Source: an uncultured Eubacteriales bacterium (lineage in GTDB: Bacteria > Bacillota > Clostridia > Oscillospirales > Oscillospiraceae). From it: 64,000 nucleotides of DNA. Made by a program: the position numbers and the translations under genes. Positions 57,427 to 64,000 of this stretch are shown here, in pieces. Numbering within the stretch: the stretch's first letter is position 1; each line of letters begins with the position of its first letter. The notes under the pieces are model-generated. The model saw nothing but the letters and a program-made list of their open reading frames with translations, was not told the DNA's origin and ran no database searches. The stretch is from assembly GCA_900546615.1 (NCBI GenBank), contig URDJ01000003.1:32396-96395 (forward strand), in the 5' to 3' direction.

Positions 57427-59723
57427 GCCTGTTGGGCCTCCTTCTTCTCCTTGAGTGCGCGGAGCAGCTTTGCCGGAGTGAACGGGTACTCATCCAGCTT
57501 CACGCCGCAGGCGTTGTAGATGGCCATGCGTATCGCCGGGCCGCCCGGGGCCAGCAGAGGCTCGCCCACGCCGACGGCGCCGAAGGGGTAGTCGTTGTCC
57601 GTGTCCTTCATGGACTCGAGTATGATGTGGTCGTGCGGCACGACGTCGTTGAAGGTGCGGGTCTTGTAGTCGATGTTGCTCGCGTTGAGCACCCTGTAGT
57701 CGTTCGGGTCCCAGACGGTCTCCTCCATGCAGGCGATGTCGATGCCCGCGAAGAAGGACTGGACCTGGTTGCGCAGGGGCAGCGGGTTCACGATGACGCC
57801 CGCGTCGGAGCCGCCGAAGTGGTCCACGATCTCGAAGGTGCCGAGCTCCTTATCCACCTCGACCTCCACGAACTGCAGGTGGAAGATGGTGCTGTTGTGC
57901 ACGCCGTCGAAGTGGCCGCAGCCGGTGACGCCGTCGACCTTGCCCATGAGCTGCGGGAAGAGGCTGTACTTCTTCGTCGGGTCGCTCTTGTGGAAGACGA
58001 AGCCGCCGCCGAAGTCGAGGTCTTCCACGTCCGCGCCGAACTTCTCGTGGGCCAGCTCAAAGAGCTTGCGCTTGAGGTCCTGGCAGGCGTATTTCGCCAC
58101 GATGCCTCCGCAGTAGGTGGAGCGGGAGCCGGTGGAGCCGAAGTCGGGCGGGGTCATGCCGGTGTCGGCGTTGCTGACGCGGATGCTCTCAAGGGGCATG
58201 TCCAGCTCCTCTGCCACGACCTTGAGCATGACGTCGCGGGTGCCCGCGCCGAACTCGGCCATGCAGGTGCTCAGGTACACGGAGCCGAGACCCGTGATGG
58301 TGACGTTGGCGTTCGAGGGCTTGCCGCCGGTGTCGGAGTGGCCGGCCGCCGCGACGCCTACGCCGCGGGCGCGCTTGCCGTCCTCGGAGACCCAGGTCGG
58401 CACGCCCCAGCCCTTGAACCTGTCCTTCCAGCGGAAGGCCTCTGCCGTGCGGCGCACGAGCTCAGACCAGTCGGCGGTCTTGTTGTACTGCCAGCAGTGC
58501 GGGGTCGCCATAGAGTTGTGATAGCGCTCGCCCTTGCGCAGGGCGTTGCGCTCGAAGTAGTCCACTGGGTCTATGCCCAGCTTCTCACAGGCCTCGAAGA
58601 TGGCCTTGCACACCAGCGCCGTGGACTCCATGTAGCCGTAGCCGCGGAAGGAGCCGGATGGCAGGTGGTTCGTCACGACGACCTTCGCGTCGTACTTCTT
58701 GTTGTCGGTCTTGCAGAGTATGGGCAGGGTGTTGGTGCCGACGGCCAGCATGAACTCCTGCGTCGAGGCGCAGACGCCGGCGTCGGCGACCTGCTCCATC
58801 TCCACCGCGCTCGCGAGTCCGTCCTTCTTCATGCCGAACTTGATGTGCGCCCTCGTGACCATGCGGTTCTGGTGCACGCCGAGGTGCTCCTCCTTGGAGT
58901 AGGTAAAGAGCACGGGGCAATGCGCGGCCTTCGCCATGACGGCCGTGAACACCAGGCACTGGACGTTGCCGCTGTAGAGCTTGGAGCCGAAGCTGCCGCC
59001 CACGGCGGGCGCGACCAGCCTCACCTGCTCGTAGGGCACGTTCAGGGACGAAGCCACGTTCTGATGGCAGTAGGCCGGAGCCGCGGCGGAGGCGATGAAG
59101 TTGTAGGTGCCGTTCTCGTAGCTGCAGATGATGGTGGGCGGCTCGACGGGCAGCGGGTTCTGGCCGTTGCCTATCTCCGCGTCCACCTCGACGATGACGT
59201 CGGACTCGGCGAAGCCCTTTTCGAGGTCGCCGGCCTCGAAGTTGAGGTTGTTCTTGTGCGGGGCGATATTGCCTGGCAGCTCGGGATAGAGCTGCGGGGC
59301 GTCGGGCGCGAGGGCCTCGTCTATCGTGAACACGGGCTTGAGCACCTCATAGTCCACCTTTATGAGCTTCATGGCCTCGAGCGCCAGCTCCTCTGTCTTG
59401 GCCACGACGAGCGCCACGGCGTCGCCTATGAAGCGGACGTACTCGTCCATGAGGTGGTGGTGCCTCGGCGGGGTGAAGCCGTTCGTTATGAAGATGTCGC
59501 GTCCGATGTCCTTCCAGGTCACGACGGCACTGACGCCGGGCATGGCCCTGGCCTCGGACACGTCTATGCTCTTGATGCGCGCGTAGGGGTGGGGGCTGCG
59601 GAGGATCTTGCCGTACTGCATGCCGGGCAGACGGAAGTCGCCGGTGTACATGGCCTTTCCGGTGACTATGTCGCGGCCGAGCAGCCTCGGCGTCTCCTTG
59701 CCGATATACTTGAGCTCGCTCAT
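57423..59723 (-). CDS. Molybdopterin-binding large subunit of a xanthine dehydrogenase-type hydroxylase
   Basis: A 766-residue large subunit of the xanthine oxidase family. Seen: TGKAMYTGDFRLPGMQYGKILRSPHPYARI, the molybdopterin loops VAPAVGGSFGSKLYSG, PSGSFRGYGYMES, SDTGGKPSNANVTI, GSTGSRSTYCGGIVAKYACQD, FGGSDAGVIVNPLP, and GVGEPLLAPGGPAIRMAIYNACG with the catalytic Glu in GVGE. The substrate is not readable: it lacks the AYXCSFR loop of CO dehydrogenases. No molybdenum cofactor maturation gene is in the window. Four-base overlaps link it to the genes on both sides. Confidence 0.93.
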   Translation of the reverse strand: MSELKYIGKETPRLLGRDIVTGKAMYTGDFRLPGMQYGKILRSPHPYARIKSIDVSEARAMPGVSAVVTWKDIGRDIFITNGFTPPRHHHLMDEYVRFIGDAVALVVAKTEELALEAMKLIKVDYEVLKPVFTIDEALAPDAPQLYPELPGNIAPHKNNLNFEAGDLEKGFAESDVIVEVDAEIGNGQNPLPVEPPTIICSYENGTYNFIASAAAPAYCHQNVASSLNVPYEQVRLVAPAVGGSFGSKLYSGNVQCLVFTAVMAKAAHCPVLFTYSKEEHLGVHQNRMVTRAHIKFGMKKDGLASAVEMEQVADAGVCASTQEFMLAVGTNTLPILCKTDNKKYDAKVVVTNHLPSGSFRGYGYMESTALVCKAIFEACEKLGIDPVDYFERNALRKGERYHNSMATPHCWQYNKTADWSELVRRTAEAFRWKDRFKGWGVPTWVSEDGKRARGVGVAAAGHSDTGGKPSNANVTITGLGSVYLSTCMAEFGAGTRDVMLKVVAEELDMPLESIRVSNADTGMTPPDFGSTGSRSTYCGGIVAKYACQDLKRKLFELAHEKFGADVEDLDFGGGFVFHKSDPTKKYSLFPQLMGKVDGVTGCGHFDGVHNSTIFHLQFVEVEVDKELGTFEIVDHFGGSDAGVIVNPLPLRNQVQSFFAGIDIACMEETVWDPNDYRVLNASNIDYKTRTFNDVVPHDHIILESMKDTDNDYPFGAVGVGEPLLAPGGPAIRMAIYNACGVKLDEYPFTPAKLLRALKEKKEAQQA

Positions 59724-60238
59724 TTGCCCGCCTCCTTGTTCTTCTCCACGTAGGCCATGATGGACTCTACGGCGGTGTAGTGGGTGCCGCAGCGGCAGTA
59801 GTTGCCGGCGAGCGCCTCTCTGACCTCCTCCTCGGTCGGCTCGGGGTTCTCATTGAGCAGGGCCTTGGCGGTCATAATGATGCCGGGGATGCAAAAGCCG
59901 CACTGATAGCCGCAGTTGTCGAGGAAAGCCTGCTGGAGACCGTCCAGCTCGCCCGTCGCACGGTCGGCGAGGCCCTCGATGGTGGTGATATCAGCGCCGT
60001 CGCAGTCCATGGTGAGCGTCATGCACGAGGTGACAGCCTTGCCGTCCATGATGACGGTGCAGCAGCCGCAGGCGCCCTGGTCGCAGCCGAGCTTGAGGCC
60101 GGTCAGGCCCAGGCGGTCGCGCAGGGTGTGGGCCAGGGTCTCGCTCTCGGGCATGTCCGTCGGCTTGGGACCGACCGGCAGCTCGTAGTGCTCGCCGTTT
60201 ACAGTGAGCGTGATGAGCTTTTGAGTTACCTGTTTCAT
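59720..60238 (-). CDS. 2Fe-2S small subunit of a xanthine dehydrogenase-type hydroxylase
   Basis: A 172-residue two-cluster ferredoxin subunit. N-terminal plant-type cluster GCDQGACGCCTVIMDGKAVTSC and C-terminal CGYQCGFCIPGIIM...NYCRCGTH cluster, as in CoxS/XdhC-type subunits. It carries electrons from the molybdenum site to the FAD subunit. It starts about 17 bases after the MFS gene; TTGATAG ... GGAGGGTAACAG precedes it. First of three subunits in the operon. Confidence 0.95.
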   Translation of the reverse strand: MKQVTQKLITLTVNGEHYELPVGPKPTDMPESETLAHTLRDRLGLTGLKLGCDQGACGCCTVIMDGKAVTSCMTLTMDCDGADITTIEGLADRATGELDGLQQAFLDNCGYQCGFCIPGIIMTAKALLNENPEPTEEEVREALAGNYCRCGTHYTAVESIMAYVEKNKEAGK

Positions 60239-60255
60239 CTGTTACCCTCCCGAGG

Positions 60256-61461
60256 TCAGTTGTCGTTCTTCTTCACCAGCAGGCAGAGCACGGAGGCCAC
60301 GGCGCAGCAGCCGAAGAAGATGTACCAGTTGTAGCTGTAGTTGTTGTTGGTCGAATCCAGCACGTAGCCGAGCACCACCGGCATGATGAGGCTCGAGAGC
60401 TGGAAGAGCAGATTCTGCGTAGAAGCGGCGGTGGCTGAGTAGCGGTCGCCGGCGCGCTTCATGGCAAGGGTGGTGTAGTGCGTCGAGGGCAGGTAGGACA
60501 CGGCGCCGTAGACGATGCCGACGCCTATCATCGCGCCGTAGCTGCGCTGGAAGGCGAAGACGAGGGTCATGACGGCCATGGCCGCGAGGCTGACGAGCAA
60601 AAAGCTCCTGTGGCTGGCATGCAGCTTCGCGGCGAGGCCGCCGGAGATGCAGGAGCCGACCACGCCGGCAATGCTGTAGCAGGTGACTATGAGGCCGCCC
60701 TGCACGGCTGTGAGGCCGAGGCTCTGGACATAGCGGTTCGTCCACGTGGCAAAACCGACCGTGACGAACATGAACAGGAAGCCGCTCGCGCCGAGGATCA
60801 GCTGCTGGCTGTCCGTGAAAAACACACGCAGTCCCTCGAGCATGCCGGGCTGCTTTCCCTTCGGCGCAGGAGCCGCGCCCTTGCGGTCAATGGGCTTGAC
60901 AAAGACGACTATGAGCACCGCGATGACGAGCGCGACAGCGGCAACAGCAGCAAAGGTGCCGCGCCAGCCGAAGGCCTGGTTCATCGGAGCGCCGATGGAC
61001 TGGGCGAGGGTGATGCCGAAGGGGGGCGAGGCCAGGACGACGCCCATGGCCATCGCGCGCTGCTGCGGCGCGAAGGTGATGGCGACGATCTTGGAGCACT
61101 GGGCCATGACGCAGCCGGCGCTGATGCCGGTGACGACACGGATGACAAGACCCATCTCATAGCTCTTGAGCAGGGCCATGGCGCCGGTCATGAGGCCGCC
61201 AAGGACGGTGCAGACGAGCAGGATGTACTTGGGCTGATACTTGTCGGCAAGGATGCCGCCGGGGATCTGAGTGATCAGATAGCCCGCAAAGAACGCGGAC
61301 ATATAGAGGCCGGCCTGAGTGGCGTTGATGCCGAACTCGGCGGAGACATCGTTCATGAGCGGGCTCCAGATGTAGCGGCTCAGGAAGGTGAACGAAAACG
61401 CGAGCGTGACGGCAATGAGCGTCAGCAATTTGTTTGCGCCCGATGCAGTTTTCCCAGTCAT
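60256..61461 (-). CDS. MFS transporter, probable substrate uptake for the hydroxylase operon
   Basis: A 401-residue 12-helix major facilitator. The motif between helices 2 and 3 is GGILADKYQPKYILL (D-x-x-G-x-K/R form), and the N-terminus MTGKTASGANKLLTLIAVTLAFSFTFLSRYIWSPLMNDV resembles organic-anion symporters of the ACS group. ATG 61461 follows GGGAGAAGCTT; the frame opens upstream to 61563 through the operator and is not used. First gene of the TetR-controlled operon. Substrate should be the compound that the hydroxylase oxidises, not identified. Confidence 0.9.
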   Translation of the reverse strand: MTGKTASGANKLLTLIAVTLAFSFTFLSRYIWSPLMNDVSAEFGINATQAGLYMSAFFAGYLITQIPGGILADKYQPKYILLVCTVLGGLMTGAMALLKSYEMGLVIRVVTGISAGCVMAQCSKIVAITFAPQQRAMAMGVVLASPPFGITLAQSIGAPMNQAFGWRGTFAAVAAVALVIAVLIVVFVKPIDRKGAAPAPKGKQPGMLEGLRVFFTDSQQLILGASGFLFMFVTVGFATWTNRYVQSLGLTAVQGGLIVTCYSIAGVVGSCISGGLAAKLHASHRSFLLVSLAAMAVMTLVFAFQRSYGAMIGVGIVYGAVSYLPSTHYTTLAMKRAGDRYSATAASTQNLLFQLSSLIMPVVLGYVLDSTNNNYSYNWYIFFGCCAVASVLCLLVKKNDN

Positions 61462-61509
61462 AAGCTTCTCCCTTTTCTTTTTTGTCTTCTGTTGTTTGTT
61501 AATTGCCAA

Positions 61510-61538
61510 ACTATACAAACTATTGTTTGTATAGTCAA
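61510..61538 (-). promoter_or_regulatory. TetR-controlled promoter of the MFS/hydroxylase operon with operator O1
   Basis: Minus strand TTGACT (61533-61538) and TATAGT (61510-61515) with the ideal 17-base spacer. Between and over them lies a perfect 11-4-11 palindrome: ACTATACAAAC (61510-61520), TATT, GTTTGTATAGT (61525-61535). The operator covers the whole spacer and both boxes, so binding would block transcription. Confidence 0.8.
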
Positions 61539-61641
61539 ATAAATAACATATATGGCCCTTCAAGTCAATATTCTCTTAAAAGAATAACGCTTTCCAGTTG
61601 AACATGTGGCAGAATATGCGGCGATTCTTGAACTTTTTTCA

Positions 61642-61667
61642 GTTATACAAACAGGATTTTGTATAGT
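61642..61667 (+). promoter_or_regulatory. Operator O2 upstream of the TetR gene
   Basis: GTTATACAAAC (61642-61652), AGGA, TTTTGTATAGT (61657-61667): an 11-4-11 repeat of the O1 operator with two mismatches, 132 bases from it and about 67 bases before the TetR start. Same protein expected on both sites; autoregulation inferred. Confidence 0.7.
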
Positions 61668-61733
61668 CCGCCTGTCCCCCTTGATTTTCCGGGAGGCTGC
61701 CGTTAAAATGTAAAATGAACGGAGGTGAGGGCA

Positions 61734-62375
61734 ATGCCTGAGGAGCGCGGGTTAAAGGACAGGATACTGGATGTCGCGTCGAGGATGTTCCTGGAATACG
61801 GCTACGAGGGCACGACCTTCCAGCGCGTGGCCGACGAGCTGGGCATCACCAAAGGAGCCATTACTTACCATTTTAAGAACAAATTCGCCATCATGGACTG
61901 CATCATACAGGAGCTTTTCGACGAGCTGAAGGCCTATGTCGACCAGTTTCCCGAGGAATACCGCAACGAATACTGGCGGTACTGCGTCATGTATATCTGC
62001 GCTTACAGGAAGATAATGAGCACCGAGCGCAGGCAGGAGCTGTTCTACCACAAGGACCAGCAGCACCGCTGGCAGAGCCGGAAGATCGACGCCGTGCTGG
62101 ACATCTACGAGCGCATAGAGCGCGACTTCCACAAGCCGTATTCGAGGGACAGGCTCAGGATGCTGGTGCACATGGACATGGGCGCGAGGATCAGGCTGCA
62201 CGAGATATACCGCGGCCGCGCCGAGCGCATGACGCTGGACGACTACTGTTACTACCACATATATCTGCTGGGCACGCTCTGCAAGCTGGACGAGGCCACG
62301 ATGGACGAGAACATCCGCGAGGCCTTCGAGTTTACTAAGCGGCACGCGCCGCCGAAGCACAGGGTCTTCGGCTGA
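61734..62375 (+). CDS. TetR-family repressor of the MFS/hydroxylase operon
   Basis: A 213-residue TetR-like repressor. The HTH is ERGLKDRILDVASRMFLEYGYEGTTFQRVADELGITKGAITYHFKNKFAIMDCI, a standard TetR helix set. The rest is an alpha-helical ligand domain of no clear type (RLRMLVHMDMGARIRLHEIYRGRAERMTLDDYCYYHIY). ATG 61734 follows GGAGGTGAGGGCA. Divergent from the operon it should control, with two matching operators between. The ligand is probably the operon's substrate. Confidence 0.92.
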   Translation: MPEERGLKDRILDVASRMFLEYGYEGTTFQRVADELGITKGAITYHFKNKFAIMDCIIQELFDELKAYVDQFPEEYRNEYWRYCVMYICAYRKIMSTERRQELFYHKDQQHRWQSRKIDAVLDIYERIERDFHKPYSRDRLRMLVHMDMGARIRLHEIYRGRAERMTLDDYCYYHIYLLGTLCKLDEATMDENIREAFEFTKRHAPPKHRVFG

Positions 62376-62384
62376 AAACACAGG

Positions 62385-62425
62385 GCCGCCCCGTCCGAAA
62401 GAACCGGGCGGGGCGGCTTTGATTT
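62385..62425 (+). terminator. Terminator between TetR and asparaginase (bidirectional)
   Basis: GCCGCCCCG (62385-62393) pairs with CGGGGCGGC (62409-62417), then a T-rich tail (TTTGATTTTTAT). It ends TetR and lies near the asparaginase stop. Confidence 0.88.
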
Positions 62426-62433
62426 TTATATGT

Positions 62434-63432
62434 TTACACTGGCAAGGAGAGTATGTCCTTTGAGACGGGGCTGTAAAAGAGTCTCGGGATATCGGTGGCC
62501 TCCCTGACCTGGGGCAGGAGCCACATGAGCTTTGCGACCGCGGCCTCGGTGGTCATATCCCAGGCCTCGAGGATGCCGGGGCTGCGCGCCAGGGCGCTGC
62601 CCGTGCCGTAGACGGCGAGGTCGGAGCCTTCGTTCTGCACCTGTGTAGTCATGACGATAGCCTTGCCTGCGAGGGCGGCGGCCTTGACCAGCTCGTGCAT
62701 ACCGTCCCGCTCGGGCAGCCCGCCGACGCCGAAGCTCTCGATTATGAGCGCGCGGCAGTGCCCGAGCATGTAATCCAGCAGCTCCCGGCTCGTGCCGGGG
62801 ATGAGCTTCAGCAGCCCCACTCTCGTGTCGAGCCTCGTGTAAAACCTCGGCCGCTCGAGACATTCCGGCTCTATATAGCGCATGATCCTGCCGTCTCTGA
62901 CGTCGGCGATGTTGGGGTAGTTGATGCTCGAGAAGGCGTCGAAGCTCTTGGAGTGGGTCTTGCGGGCGCGTGTGCCGAGGATGACCCGGCCGTTAAAGAC
63001 GATGCAGACGCCGTGCATGCCCGGGTCGCAGGCCACGGCGAAGGCATCGCGCAGGTTCTGGCGCGAGTCCGTCGTTTCGAAGCCTATAGGCTTCTGCGCA
63101 CCCGTGAGGATGACCGGCTTGGAGCTTCCCTGCACGAGGTAGCTCAGCGCTGCGGCTGTGTAGGCCATGGTATCCGTGCCGTGGCTGATGACAAAGCCGT
63201 CGAAATATGAATAGCCGAGGCGTATCTGCTCCGCCATGCCAAGCCACTGCTCCGGGCCGATGTTCGTGCTGTCGAGGTCGTAGAGCTGGCGGCTCTCCAC
63301 CTCGCAGGAGCCGGCGATATCCGGCACGCAGCCCAGCAGCGAGGACGCACCCACGCCGGGCAGCAGGCCCTCGTCCGACATCTCCGAGGCGATGGTCCCA
63401 CCGGTGCCTATGAAAAGTATGCGCTTTTTCAT
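62434..63432 (-). CDS. ansA: L-asparaginase, type I
   Basis: A 332-residue cytosolic asparaginase. N-terminal catalytic Thr in IGTGGTIASEM, the second box FVISHGTDTMAYTAAALSYL with Thr, Asp and Lys around ILTGAQKPIGFETTDSRQNLRDAF, and the MHGVCIVFNGRVILGTRARKTHSKSFDAFSSIN segment, all type I (AnsA) features. It makes aspartate and ammonia. ATG 63432 follows AAAGGGGGCTACGGG on the minus strand. It is alone and convergent to TetR. Confidence 0.95.
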   Translation of the reverse strand: MKKRILFIGTGGTIASEMSDEGLLPGVGASSLLGCVPDIAGSCEVESRQLYDLDSTNIGPEQWLGMAEQIRLGYSYFDGFVISHGTDTMAYTAAALSYLVQGSSKPVILTGAQKPIGFETTDSRQNLRDAFAVACDPGMHGVCIVFNGRVILGTRARKTHSKSFDAFSSINYPNIADVRDGRIMRYIEPECLERPRFYTRLDTRVGLLKLIPGTSRELLDYMLGHCRALIIESFGVGGLPERDGMHELVKAAALAGKAIVMTTQVQNEGSDLAVYGTGSALARSPGILEAWDMTTEAAVAKLMWLLPQVREATDIPRLFYSPVSKDILSLPV

Positions 63433-63485
63433 CCCGTAGCCCCCTTTGCCGGTATTATATCACGTTCTTCAGCTCTGCGATATGC

Positions 63486-63513
63486 TTGATAATGAGCGGA
63501 GGTATGATATAAT
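63486..63513 (+). promoter_or_regulatory. Promoter of proB
   Basis: TTGATA (63486-63491) and a perfect TATAAT (63508-63513) with a 16-base spacer, 30 bases upstream of the GTG start at 63544. The asparaginase gene on the other strand starts 54 bases to the left. Confidence 0.6.
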
Positions 63514-63543
63514 AATTAATTACTAATGTTGTGGAGGTTCGCC

Positions 63544-64000
63544 GTGGCCGGGAAAAAGACGATAGTTGTGAAGATAGGGACCAGCTCGCTGACGGAGAAA
63601 TCCGGGAAGCTCTCGTCGGAGAGGCTGCGGGCGCTGACGCAGCAGGTGGCTGCTCTGCGGGATGCGGGGCATCAGGTCGTCATGGTGACGAGCGCGGCCA
63701 TCGCAGCGGGCTATACGCTTTTGGGCTATCACGAGCGGCCGAAGGCAGTTGCGGCAAAGCAGGCCTGCGCCGCGGTCGGTCAGGGCCTGCTCATGGAGGA
63801 GTATACCCGCTGCCTGCAGGAGCGCGGCTACGTAGCGGCGCAGCTGCTGCTCACCCGCGATGATTTCCGCGACAGGCGGCGGTACCACAACGCCTTCTCG
63901 GCGCTGGAGGTGCTGCTGGCGCGCGGAGCGGTGCCCATTATAAACGAAAACGACACGGTGTCCATCGCCGAGCTGAAGCTGGGCGACAACGACATGCTCT
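63544..64000 (+). CDS. proB: Glutamate 5-kinase, N-terminal part (cut by window edge)
   Basis: The visible 152 codons read [131 protein letters not shown], the amino-acid kinase domain of ProB. It makes glutamyl phosphate, the first step of proline synthesis. GTG 63544 follows GGAGGTTCGCC. The C-terminal PUA domain and any proA partner lie beyond the right edge. Confidence 0.95.
   Translation, partial: MAGKKTIVVKIGTSSLTEKSGKLSSERLRALTQQVAALRDAGHQVVMVTSAAIAAGYTLLGYHERPKAVAAKQACAAVGQGLLMEEYTRCLQERGYVAAQLLLTRDDFRDRRRYHNAFSALEVLLARGAVPIINENDTVSIAELKLGDNDML

Noticed and set aside
55135..59753. Two open frames of nearly 800 residues each on the plus strand opposite the molybdenum-hydroxylase genes
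   Set aside because: Same reason: they mirror the coding frames of the large and FAD subunits, which carry clear family motifs.

Overview
The window reads as a piece of the chromosome of a GC-rich, low-AT-promoter Firmicute, most likely a gut clostridium of the Oscillospiraceae/Ruminococcaceae type. The grounds are sigma-A promoters of TTGACA/TATAAT form, strong AGGAGG ribosome sites with many GTG and TTG starts, Firmicutes-type systems (FeoA-FeoA-FeoB with a Cys-rich partner, Pst-PhoU-PhoB-PhoR, a CadC-like sensor, a YtrA-type GntR operon, lipoproteins without an outer membrane system) and interspersed palindromic intergenic repeats of a sort I associate with gut clostridia. The assignment is inference; no rRNA, tRNA, CRISPR array or phage is visible.

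Layout. 1-3518: the start of a LacI-type regulator, then an iron(II) uptake operon with two DtxR-like iron-box candidates. 3546-3798 and 8668-8926: two inverted copies of one hairpin-flanked repeat, bracketing a UbiD/UbiX decarboxylase pair and an XRE-controlled ABC exporter. 8963-15770: a PepSY protein, a cysteine desulfidase-like enzyme, an XRE-LepA-metallo-beta-lactamase RNase operon and phosphate acetyltransferase. 15778-24841: a YtrA-like repressor with two operators, two membrane proteins, an ATPase and five tandem exported paralogs of unknown function (the last broken), split by a Russian-doll island of nested inverted repeats. 24858-28131: a zinc/cadmium-type sensor and P-type ATPase, then an anchored protein of unknown function. 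28144-35148: an RND exporter, a 1283-residue GLUG-like surface protein and a Crp/Fnr regulator in one operon. 35290-42076: the complete phosphate-starvation locus pstSCAB-phoU-phoBR. 42094-46732: a pseudokinase/C-type-lectin membrane protein, a sodium symporter, a DUF378 protein, a candidate small RNA and ParB. 46747-54652: a PTS sugar cluster (GntR, EIIA, SIS/EIIC chimera, SIS, KbaZ-like, HAD, EI, HPr) carrying several lesions. 54659-62375: a TetR-controlled operon for uptake and molybdenum-hydroxylase oxidation of an unidentified substrate, with an unusual FAD subunit that holds an inserted GltD-like module. 62434-64000: asparaginase and the start of proB.

The most unusual items are: (1) the five-member exported paralog array attached to a YtrA-type ABC operon; (2) the hairpin-flanked repeat whose two copies have different flanking hairpins and a compensatory stem change; (3) the three concentric inverted repeats at 18934-19713; (4) the FAD/GltD nested fusion in the molybdenum hydroxylase operon; (5) the in-frame SIS-EIIC chimera in a PTS cluster that has lost EIIB and also carries two frameshifts; and (6) the pseudokinase-lectin protein. 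All functions are read from sequence only and were not tested by any search.
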